Origin: an uncultured Nitrospira sp.
Lineage (GTDB): Bacteria; Nitrospirota; Nitrospiria; Nitrospirales; Nitrospiraceae
DNA length: 64,000 bases
Assembly (NCBI GenBank): GCA_902500825.1
Contig: CABVRX010000020.1
Location: 1 to 64,000 of the forward strand
Direction: 5' to 3'
Below, one piece after another: positions 18,455 through 25,667 of this stretch (position 1 is its first letter; every line of letters starts with the position of its first letter). Under the pieces are notes generated by a model, which did no database searches, was not told the origin of the DNA, and worked only from the letters and a program-made list of their open reading frames with translations. The translations under genes and the position numbers were made by a program.

Positions 18455-18479
18455 TTCCGTTAAATGCCGAGAGGGGAAG

Positions 18480-18514
18480 GCCGGTGGCCTTATACATGCG
18501 GGTTACCGGCTTTT
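18480..18514 (+). terminator. possible weak terminator after rhodanese gene
   Basis: GCCGGT at 18480-18485 pairs with ACCGGC at 18505-18510 across a 19-nt loop and is followed by TTTT. The loop is long and the stem short, so this is tentative. Confidence 0.28.
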
Positions 18515-19426
18515 CCCTTGGAAAAATTCCACCGTCTGCTTCAGCCCCTCAGCAAGATCCACCTTGACTTCCCACCCAAGTTCTTGTTTGATCCTCGATG
18601 GGTCAACCACACTGCGAATCTGCTCACCGGTTTTGGCCGGGCCATGAACTTCTTTAGCCGGTGAACCGGTCAAACCAGCGAGCATCCGAAACAACTCATT
18701 GACGGATGTCTCGGTCCCGGTTCCGACGTTATACACTCCATGCGCATTCTGCCCCATGGCGGCCAGGTTCGCTTCGGCCACGTCATCAACGAATACGAAA
18801 TCGCGCGTCTGACGGCCGTTTCCATTGATAATGGGCTGCTCGCTGTTCAACATCTTTTGGATGAAAATGGCAATGACTCCTGCTTCTCCCTCCGGATCCT
18901 GTCTCGGTCCATACACGTTGGCGTATCGTAGGCTGACCACTGGAATCCCGCTTGTCCGCTGGAAGTAGGACAAGTAGTGTTCACCACACAGTTTACTGAT
19001 GCCGTAGGGCGATAGTGGATTGGTGGCGTGAGATTCAGCAGCCGGAAATGTTTCCTGTTCACCGTAGATCGCTCCACCGGACGAGGAGAACACGACCTTT
19101 CGGCAACCATATCGAACCGCTTGTTGGAGCACATTCATGGTTCCCAGGACGTTGACCTGTGCATCAAAGACGGGGTCGTCCACCGAACGGCGGACACTGA
19201 TCTGCGCCGCAAGGTGGAGGACAATGTTAGGCCGTTCATTGCGAAAGACCCGTTCCAGACGCCAGCTGGTAATGTCGGTTTTGTAGAGACTCGCCGCACG
19301 GTTGACGTTCTTCCGCTTTCCAGTGGCCAGATTGTCGACAATGACGACTTGATGCCCCTCTTCAACAAGTCGATCCACCACATGCGATCCGATAAACCCT
19401 GCGCCGCCCGTCACGAGTACTTTCAT
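18503..19426 (-). CDS. NAD-dependent epimerase/dehydratase (UDP-glucose 4-epimerase-like)
   Basis: Extended short-chain dehydrogenase of 307 residues. The Rossmann motif is 'VTGGAGFIGSHVVDRL', the catalytic pair is in 'YGISKLCGEHYL' (Y-x3-K), and 'FSSSGGAIYG' supplies the catalytic Ser/Thr region. 'NVYGPRQDPEGEAGVIAIF' and 'GRQTRDFVFVDDVAEA' are typical of GalE/WbpP-type sugar-nucleotide epimerases. The exact substrate is open. It is likely in cell-surface polysaccharide synthesis, though no glycosyltransferase is adjacent. Confidence 0.88.
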   Translation of the reverse strand: MKVLVTGGAGFIGSHVVDRLVEEGHQVVIVDNLATGKRKNVNRAASLYKTDITSWRLERVFRNERPNIVLHLAAQISVRRSVDDPVFDAQVNVLGTMNVLQQAVRYGCRKVVFSSSGGAIYGEQETFPAAESHATNPLSPYGISKLCGEHYLSYFQRTSGIPVVSLRYANVYGPRQDPEGEAGVIAIFIQKMLNSEQPIINGNGRQTRDFVFVDDVAEANLAAMGQNAHGVYNVGTGTETSVNELFRMLAGLTGSPAKEVHGPAKTGEQIRSVVDPSRIKQELGWEVKVDLAEGLKQTVEFFQGKSR

Positions 19427-19463
19427 TGGCCCTCCTGAATGAACTCTCAGCAGTTACGACACA

Positions 19464-20234
19464 TTACATACCATGAAACGAGGTGTCGTACTTAAAGATT
19501 GCTAATATTTCCTGATTGCCCTTTTTCCCTTTGATCGGGGAAGCGACGGTCTTCATTGTCCGCAGCCCCATTTCCTCCGCAAACCGTAGGACTCGCTGAG
19601 CAGCCTCTGCTCTTTGCATGTCGTCACGCACGACGCCTCCTCGACCCACTTGCCCCTTTCCCACTTCAAACTGTGGTTTAATCAAGGCAATGACGTGGGC
19701 TGGTGAACGAAGGAATTGTGTAATGGGCGGAAGCACTTTCGTCAATGAAATAAACGAGACATCGATGACGACCAGATCGACCGGCTCCGAGATAGCCGAA
19801 GGATGGAGATAGCGAATATTGGTCCGCTCGATCAGCACGACGCGCGGATCGTGCCGGAGCCGCCAATCGAACTGACCATATCCCACATCAACCGCGTAGA
19901 CCTTCTTGGATCCCCTTTGGAGCAAACAGTCGGTAAAGCCTCCGGTCGAGCACCCGACATCGAGACAGATCAGTCCTTGAGGTGCGATCGAATAGCCGTC
20001 CAGAGCCGCCGCCAGTTTTTCGCCGCCTCGGCTGACGAACGGATGATCCTCTCCAACAATCTCGATGACCGCATCGATGGGAATCACTCTGGACGGCTTA
20101 TCGACGATCGCCCCGTTGGTCTTGACCTTACCCGCAAGAATCAACCGGACGGCAGCATCTCGACTCTGCGCCAATCCCTGAGCCGTCAGCACATGGTCAC
20201 AACGACCGCTACCTCGTCGTATGTTCGTACCCAT
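19464..20234 (-). CDS. tlyA: TlyA-family rRNA 2'-O-methyltransferase
   Basis: A 256-residue protein with an N-terminal S4 RNA-binding domain ('AQSRDAAVRLILAGKVKTNGAIVDKPSRVI') and an FtsJ-like SAM domain ('LICLDVGCSTGGFTDCLLQRGSKKVYAVDVGYGQ', 'ISLTKVLPPI', 'LIKPQFEVGKGQVGRGGVVRD'). TlyA proteins methylate rRNA and are sometimes called hemolysins. It is the 3' gene in a run with xseA and xseB on the same strand. Confidence 0.92.
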   Translation of the reverse strand: MGTNIRRGSGRCDHVLTAQGLAQSRDAAVRLILAGKVKTNGAIVDKPSRVIPIDAVIEIVGEDHPFVSRGGEKLAAALDGYSIAPQGLICLDVGCSTGGFTDCLLQRGSKKVYAVDVGYGQFDWRLRHDPRVVLIERTNIRYLHPSAISEPVDLVVIDVSFISLTKVLPPITQFLRSPAHVIALIKPQFEVGKGQVGRGGVVRDDMQRAEAAQRVLRFAEEMGLRTMKTVASPIKGKKGNQEILAIFKYDTSFHGM

Positions 20235-20288
20235 GAGAATCGGAGCGAGGAAAGTCCGGAAAAGAACGACAAACAGAAGAGCGACTTG

Positions 20289-20546
20289 TTATGAGTCTTC
20301 AGCGGAACCCGGGACATCGATGTCTTCGGAGGTGAAGGCGCGCAATTGTTTTTTCCCATTCTTGTCCTGAACGAGAACGTCCACTTTCCGCTCGGCCTCT
20401 TCCAATACTTTCAGACAATTTTTGGACAACCGGATGCCTTCCTCAAAAATCTTGAGCGATTCATCGAGCGGCAGGTCTCCCTTCTCTAATTCACCCACGA
20501 TGACTTCCAGTCGAGCCATCGCTTGCTCAAACTTCACGCCAGCCAC
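20289..20546 (-). CDS. xseB: exodeoxyribonuclease VII small subunit
   Basis: Small subunit of ExoVII, which degrades single-stranded DNA with XseA. The 85-residue protein contains the whole family: 'KFEQAMARLEVIVGELEKGDLPLDESLKIFEEGIRLSKNCLKVLEEAERKVDVLV'. The GTG at 20546 is preferred because AAAGGAGAT lies 5 nt upstream and the product then has the usual size; the frame stays open far upstream but without family similarity. It lies 55 bp after xseA. Confidence 0.93.
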   Translation of the reverse strand: MAGVKFEQAMARLEVIVGELEKGDLPLDESLKIFEEGIRLSKNCLKVLEEAERKVDVLVQDKNGKKQLRAFTSEDIDVPGSAEDS

Positions 20547-20601
20547 AATAATCTCCTTTAATCCGACACGCAGCCCATTATAACGAAGTTTCAGTCGGCT
20601 T

Positions 20602-21945
20602 TTAAACCGATGGGTCCAACCTGACTTCTTCCACAGTACATCGGATCCGGCCCCTGGCGAGACGTGCCAGGATTTCCTCACCGACGGAGACCTGTCCGGC
20701 ATCCCGAATAATCCGGTGTCCGGGCATCGTTTCGAGAATTCCATACCCCCGGTCAAGAATGGCAAGCGGGCTCAGCCCGTTGAATCGGCCGAGATAGGCA
20801 TGGGTGTGCTCGGCCTTCCGCTTGAGGCCGTGGTTCACGGCAACGATCAAACGCGACCGCAGCTGTGGAATGATCGCCAGATCGCGCCGTACTTGAATCA
20901 CCGGGTTCTTCGCCATCAGCGCTTGTGTCCATGCTTGTGCGTGCTCCATCGCTTGCCTTAACTGCGCGCGGACTGTTTCTCGCATCCCAGCTACAGCGCC
21001 GTCCACCCGCTGAGCTTCCTTGAGAAGCCTAAACCGGATATGGGTCATCTGGGCAAACAGAAGATCCAGTCGTTGATGCTGCTCCAGGCATCGCGCACTC
21101 ATCGCTTGCCGACAGCGGGCGGTGAGCATGTCCAGGCGATCAAGAATTTCCGTCAACACTGGCGCAACCATTTCGGCGGCAGCGGACGGTGTGGGGGCCC
21201 GTACGTCTGCCGCAAAGTCGGCCAGCGTCACATCCGTCTCATGCCCGACAGCCGATACGATGGGGACCCGTGACGCGGCGATGGCTCGTATGACGGCTTC
21301 CTCGTTGAAGCTCCACAGGTCTTCCAAGGATCCACCGCCCCGCCCGATGATCATGACATCGACCACACCCAGTCTGTTCAATGCCTGAATGGCGGCTGTG
21401 ATCTGTTCGGCCGCTCCAGACCCTTGCACCTGTACCGGCGCGATGATGATGCTCAAGATAGGACAGCGCCGGTGCAACACGGTGATCAGATCGCGAACCG
21501 CCGCTCCAGTCGGCGAGGTCACGATTCCGACGGTTCGAGGGAATGTCGGCAATGATTGCTTGCCCTTGCTATCGAAAAGCCCTTCAGCCTCCAGGCGACG
21601 CTTCAGTTGCTCGAACGCCAACTGGAGGGCACCCCGCCCTTTGGGCTCGAGATGGTCGAGAATGATCTGATACTCTCCACGAGGCTCATACACGGAGAGT
21701 CGCCCGCGCACGACGACATGCAGCCCCTCCTCCAAGCCGAACCGCAAACGAACGGCCGCCGAACGGAAGACTACTGCCCGAATCTGGCTCGTCTGGTCCT
21801 TGAGTGTACAGTAGAGATGCCCTGACGCCGGTGCGCGCAGGTTCGAAATTTCCCCCTCAAGCCATACCTCGGCAAAGTCAGCTTCCAGAGAAACTCGAAC
21901 CATGGTGGTCAGTTCCGAGACGGTGAGGACTTGTCTCGAGGTCAA
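20602..21945 (-). CDS. xseA: exodeoxyribonuclease VII large subunit
   Basis: Catalytic subunit of ExoVII. An N-terminal OB-fold ('LTVSELTTMVRVSLEADFAEVWLEGEISNLRAPASGHLYCTLKD') is followed by the nuclease domain ('VGIVTSPTGAAVRDLITVLHRRCP', 'GGGSLEDLWSFNEEAVIRAI', 'SAVGHETDVTLADFAADVRAPTPSAAAEMV') and a long coiled coil. TTG at 21945 gives the normal N-terminus just before the OB-fold. The frame remains open to a TTG at 22038, whose first codons lie inside repeat copy 2, and an ATG exists at 21903. An AAAGGAGAGG near 21998 has no start codon at proper distance. Confidence 0.93.
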   Translation of the reverse strand: MTSRQVLTVSELTTMVRVSLEADFAEVWLEGEISNLRAPASGHLYCTLKDQTSQIRAVVFRSAAVRLRFGLEEGLHVVVRGRLSVYEPRGEYQIILDHLEPKGRGALQLAFEQLKRRLEAEGLFDSKGKQSLPTFPRTVGIVTSPTGAAVRDLITVLHRRCPILSIIIAPVQVQGSGAAEQITAAIQALNRLGVVDVMIIGRGGGSLEDLWSFNEEAVIRAIAASRVPIVSAVGHETDVTLADFAADVRAPTPSAAAEMVAPVLTEILDRLDMLTARCRQAMSARCLEQHQRLDLLFAQMTHIRFRLLKEAQRVDGAVAGMRETVRAQLRQAMEHAQAWTQALMAKNPVIQVRRDLAIIPQLRSRLIVAVNHGLKRKAEHTHAYLGRFNGLSPLAILDRGYGILETMPGHRIIRDAGQVSVGEEILARLARGRIRCTVEEVRLDPSV

Positions 21946-22009
21946 CTCGGAAGAAGAAAGGGACGGGCGAGAGTACGTAGTCGTGTGTCCTCTCCTTTGC
22001 GGTTCGCCG

Positions 22010-22161
22010 GCAGGCTGTTCAAAAATCCCGTCCAGCAAGGCCGAGGCGTAGTCATTTCACCCGCCCCACCCCGAGCTGCCCTGTCAGCACTTGCCCGGTG
22101 GTACGTTGAGGCCTTGAGTGATGCGAGAACGCCACTGGCGGACTTTTTCAACCGCCTGCTA
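22010..22161. repeat. palindromic MITE/REP-like repeat, copy 2
   Basis: A 152-bp element related to 5608-5733. The left end is GCAGGCTGTTCAAAAATCCC, and the right end on the other strand is GCAGGCGGTTGAAAAAGTCC. The block around GGTACGTTGAG and GATGCGAGAACGCC is shared nearly base for base with copy 1. The interior insertion differs, making this copy 26 bp longer. The right outer bases CTA make the TAG stop of the ymdB-type gene, and the left end lies in the 5' region of xseA. Confidence 0.88.
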
Positions 22162-22938
22162 ATCGATGACGCGAATTCGTTCAAACGAGATCGCCTTGCC
22201 CAAGCGAGGATCGAGCTCAAGCAGAACCGCACAAAATACGGACGGTCCTGATGCAACTTCAAATCGTCGCGGCATCGCGGTCAAAAATTTTTCGATCGCT
22301 AATTCTTTCTTGACGCCGATCACCGAATGGAGTGGTCCCGTCATCCCAATATCCGTGATGTACGCCGTGCCCTTCGGAAGAATTTGTTCGTCCGCAGTCT
22401 GCACATGCGTATGCGTACCGACGACAGCAACCACTTCTCCATCCAAGAAATGTCCCATGGCCATCTTTTCAGACGTGGCTTCCGCGTGCATGTCGACTAC
22501 GATCGCGGAGGTCTCCCGCTTCAACCGCGACAACTCGCGTTTGGCCGTCTGAAACGGGCAATCGATCGTCGGCATGTACACCCGACCCATCAGCTGTAGG
22601 ACTGCCAGTCGCTCCCCGCCTGCGGTCTCAATGACGACACTCCCGTTTCCCGGGACCCCCGCCGGATAATTCGCCGGACGCAACAAGCGGGGCTCCCGAG
22701 AAAAATAATCGACGGCTTCCTTCTTATCCCAGGCATGGTTTCCGGTCGTGATGACCGATATACCCGTTTCAAATAGTTCCTCGGCCAGCTCCGGCGTGAC
22801 CCCGAAGCCTCCGGCCAGATTTTCACCGTTGGCGATGACGGCATCGATACGGTGCTGTGCGATCAGCCGAGGCACCGCCCGAGCGACTGCCCGTCGGCCC
22901 GGCTCTCCCATGATATCCCCGATACAGAGGATCTTCAT
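22159..22938 (-). CDS. YmdB-type metallophosphoesterase (cyclic-nucleotide phosphodiesterase family)
   Basis: TIGR00282-type protein of 259 residues. The metal-binding motifs are 'MKILCIGDIMGEPGRR', 'VIANGENLAGGFG', 'TGNHAWDKKEA' and 'GTHTHVQTAD'. In Bacillus the orthologue hydrolyses 2',3'-cAMP and is encoded next to the RNase Y gene, as here. The start ATG overlaps the RNase Y stop (ATGA), so the two are translationally coupled. The stop codon TAG comes from repeat copy 2. Confidence 0.93.
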   Translation of the reverse strand: MKILCIGDIMGEPGRRAVARAVPRLIAQHRIDAVIANGENLAGGFGVTPELAEELFETGISVITTGNHAWDKKEAVDYFSREPRLLRPANYPAGVPGNGSVVIETAGGERLAVLQLMGRVYMPTIDCPFQTAKRELSRLKRETSAIVVDMHAEATSEKMAMGHFLDGEVVAVVGTHTHVQTADEQILPKGTAYITDIGMTGPLHSVIGVKKELAIEKFLTAMPRRFEVASGPSVFCAVLLELDPRLGKAISFERIRVID

Positions 22939-24515
22939 TTGGCGTATTCCACGTATCGGCTTTCTCGAATGACGGTGACCTTGATCTGTCCCGGATAGGT
23001 CAGCTCCTGTTCGATCTTTTTAGCAAGCTCACGAGAAAGTTGGAACGACTCGGCATCGGTGATGTCCTCTTGCCTCACAATGACGCGAATTTCACGTCCG
23101 GCTTGGATCGCGTACGCTTTCTGCACTCCCTTATGCCCGGTCGCCAGCGATTCCAGTTTTTCCAATCGTTTTACGTAAGATTCCAGAGCCTCCCGTCTCG
23201 CGCCGGGACGAGCCGCAGACAAGGCTTCGGCCGCCGCTACCAGGACGCTCTCCGGGCAGATCGGTTCCACCTGCTCGTGATGTGCGGCGATCGCGTTGAC
23301 AATCTTCGGAGATTCGCCGTATTTCTTGGCGATCTCGGCCCCTAACATGGCGTGCGGTCCCTCTTCTTCATGGCTGACCGCCTTGCCGATGTCATGGAGC
23401 AAGGCGCCTCGCCGAGCCAGTCTGACATCGAGCCCCAACTCCGACGCCATGATACCGCAAATATACGAGGCTTCGCGGGCATGATAGAGATTATTTTGCC
23501 CGTAGCTCGTTCTATACTTGAGACGCCCCAACACCTTGATCAACTCAGGATGAAAATCTGAGAGCCCCAGTTCAAAAATAATTTTCTCCGCCTCTTCGTA
23601 CATCAGCTTGTCGATATCGACCTTGACCTTTTCGACAATTTCCTCGATGCGCGTGGGATGGATCCGCCCGTCATGCATCAGCCGTTCCAGTGACACTTTG
23701 GCAATCTCGCGCCGCAACGGATCGAATCCGGAGATAATGACGGCTTCAGGGGTTTCATCGATGATCAGATCGATACCCGTCGCCGCTTCAAGCGCGCGGA
23801 TATTCCGCCCTTCCCGGCCGATGATTCGACCTTTCATGGCATCGTTTGCAATGGGAACCACTGAGATCGTGGATTCCGAGACATAGTCGCGAACCACCCG
23901 CTGAATCGAGCTGGTGATGATTTCCCGCGCCTCCCGTTCAGCGTTCTCACGAGCCTCCTCGATCGTTCGCTTGGCAAGACCAACGGCATCGAGCTTCGCC
24001 TGTGATTCCATTTCGAGGATCAAGTGCTTCCTGGCTTCATCGGCCGTCATGCCGGCAACCCGTTCCAACGCGTCGCGGTGTTCGCGTTCAGCCTTGACGC
24101 AGGCAGACTCTTTGGCCACGAGCCCCTCTTCCCGTTTCGCGAAATCCACCTCCCGCTTACGCGATTCACTCTCGCGCTTCTCTATGGCGGCAAGTTTTCC
24201 GTCGAGTCCTCCTTCCCGTTGGATGAGGCGCTTTTCCATCGCTGAAAGTTCGCCAAGCTTGGCTTTCTGCTCTTGCTCGAATTCAGACTTCGCTTGAAAG
24301 GCGAGATTCTTGGCTTCAAATCTGGCTTCCTTGAGAACATTCTCCGCCTCTCGTTGTGCATTTTGCACAACCTGCTTGGCCAGTCCTTCCGCCTCAGCCT
24401 GTTTGGCACCCGTCATGCGGCGTCGCAGCAGTTCAAATATCCCTGCACCAATAACGGCGCCGAAGATTACCGAAAGAATAATGTAGACAACATTTGCGGT
24501 AGAAATGGGAGTCAC
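22935..24515 (-). CDS. rny: ribonuclease Y
   Basis: Membrane-anchored endoribonuclease that initiates mRNA decay. One N-terminal transmembrane helix ('VVYIILSVIFGAVIGAGIFELL') is followed by a long coiled coil rich in Glu/Lys/Ala, a KH domain ('GRIIGREGRNIRALEAATGIDLIIDETPEAV') and an HD domain ('LLHDIGKAVSHEEEGPHAMLGAEIA'). The 526-residue length is standard. GAAGGGGGTG precedes the ATG. Confidence 0.97.
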   Translation of the reverse strand: MTPISTANVVYIILSVIFGAVIGAGIFELLRRRMTGAKQAEAEGLAKQVVQNAQREAENVLKEARFEAKNLAFQAKSEFEQEQKAKLGELSAMEKRLIQREGGLDGKLAAIEKRESESRKREVDFAKREEGLVAKESACVKAEREHRDALERVAGMTADEARKHLILEMESQAKLDAVGLAKRTIEEARENAEREAREIITSSIQRVVRDYVSESTISVVPIANDAMKGRIIGREGRNIRALEAATGIDLIIDETPEAVIISGFDPLRREIAKVSLERLMHDGRIHPTRIEEIVEKVKVDIDKLMYEEAEKIIFELGLSDFHPELIKVLGRLKYRTSYGQNNLYHAREASYICGIMASELGLDVRLARRGALLHDIGKAVSHEEEGPHAMLGAEIAKKYGESPKIVNAIAAHHEQVEPICPESVLVAAAEALSAARPGARREALESYVKRLEKLESLATGHKGVQKAYAIQAGREIRVIVRQEDITDAESFQLSRELAKKIEQELTYPGQIKVTVIRESRYVEYAK

Positions 24516-25053
24516 CCCCTTCTTAAAGCAGTCAGATCAGATGAACCTCAACCTGGTATAAACACCCCACCACAAATTGAGTGGAATGGGCGCGGCATGA
24601 TGTGAGGTGCAGAACGGAAGGGACTTAGGAGACCGCGAGTTGTCTCGCCTGGAAACGCAAGAGAGCGTCAGGGTACGATACCACACCCGGTAAGTTTCGC
24701 TGACTGCTCCTCCGCCACCATCGGTGTTCAGACAGCAGTCGTTGGAGAAGATCAGTTATCGAAACAGGTATGGATGGTGGATACTCGTTCCGTTCGACAG
24801 GTAGCTGTCGAATTGCTTGAATTTCAGGAATCGGCCGTCGCATGGCTGACTGAATCCCCCGTCTAAGCACGGCCCAAACTATGAGTATCCGCCGAACCGA
24901 CACTTCGCATCCCATCAAGTAGACGTTCTCTGTAGTTTTTAACACTCGTTTCCAATGGATCAACAATCGACGATGTCACCCTTTCTCTTCACCCGCACAC
25001 TCACTTATCTATATGATAACAAAGCGACTCTTTGAAATCAAGGTGATTTACCG
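24516..25053. other. 538-bp gap between zapA and rny; weak ORF, possible RNA locus
   Basis: No confident gene. A reverse-strand frame at 24625-24966 (113 codons, TTG start, Arg-rich, no recognisable motif) has no convincing ribosome-binding site. In many bacteria the zapA gene is followed by 6S RNA, so a small RNA transcribed from the zapA strand is a reasonable idea, but I could not recognise the 6S central-bubble sequence. Small hairpins exist (GGTA-TCG-TACC about 24671-24681). Confidence 0.35.
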
Positions 25054-25350
25054 CTACCGAAAGAGCGATGTTGGCATCTGTTCGTCGATCGATTCCATCA
25101 ACGTCACCATCCGCCGTTCGACATCAGCCTCCCCTTGGACTCGTTTTTTCTCGGACTCAAACAGCTGATGGGCAAGGTTAATCGCTGTCAGCACCGCTAA
25201 CTTTGATGGAGTCGTTGTCTTCATCCCTTCCGCCAGATGCTTCATGTGATCGTCGACAAAATGGGCCAGCCGCCGGATATAGGCGTCGTCACCTTCTCCG
25301 GTGATCGCGTACCGTTGACCATAAATTTCTACGTCAATGGTCTTAGTCAA
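25054..25350 (-). CDS. zapA: cell division protein ZapA
   Basis: FtsZ-associated protein of 98 residues. The family opening is 'KTIDVEIYGQRYAITGEGDDAYIRRLAHFVDDHMKHL', and a C-terminal coiled coil ('NLAHQLFESEKKRVQGEADVERRMVTLMESIDEQM') makes the dimer/tetramer. The TTG at 25350 is chosen because AAGGAGGTGG sits just upstream and the product then begins directly with the ZapA domain. It overlaps the zapB-like stop by 8 bp. Confidence 0.9.
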   Translation of the reverse strand: MTKTIDVEIYGQRYAITGEGDDAYIRRLAHFVDDHMKHLAEGMKTTTPSKLAVLTAINLAHQLFESEKKRVQGEADVERRMVTLMESIDEQMPTSLFR

Positions 25351-25597
25351 AGGCCACCTCCTTAGGATCCTCGATACCTTCGAGCAGCTCCATCTCATTC
25401 ATGACTTTTTCGATTCGCGCCTTGATGTCCATCCGTTCCTTTTCCCATTTGCTATTCATGTCATCCTGTGCAGCCAACCGCTGGCGAGCCGCCTTGAGCT
25501 CTTCCTCCAAGAGCGCGTTCTTTCGTTTGAGTTCTTGGACAAGCTTCACCAGGTCACGAATTCGAGTTTCCAATGCATCAAGTCGATCCAACGCCAT
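25343..25597 (-). CDS. zapB: ZapB-like coiled-coil cell division protein
   Basis: An 84-residue, almost entirely coiled-coil protein ('LDALETRIRDLVKLVQELKRKNALLEEELKAARQRL', 'ERMDIKARIEKVMNEMELLEG') immediately upstream of and overlapping zapA. Size, heptad pattern and partnership with zapA suggest a ZapB role in organising the Z-ring; coiled coils align easily, so the symbol is inferred from context. The ATG at 25597 has GAGAGG upstream. Confidence 0.72.
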   Translation of the reverse strand: MALDRLDALETRIRDLVKLVQELKRKNALLEEELKAARQRLAAQDDMNSKWEKERMDIKARIEKVMNEMELLEGIEDPKEVAFD

Positions 25598-25638
25598 AAT
25601 CAACCTCTCATCGTTATTGCCCCTACGGATTGTGGCGC

Positions 25639-25667
25639 ACTATAAAAACTTCACAAAACCTTGTCAA
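25639..25667 (-). promoter_or_regulatory. strong promoter for the zapB-zapA operon
   Basis: On the reverse strand TTGACA (25667-25662) and TATAGT (25644-25639) are separated by 17 bp, nearly the ideal sigma-70 promoter. The -35 hexamer contains the TGA stop codon of the upstream transglycosylase gene. Confidence 0.75.
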
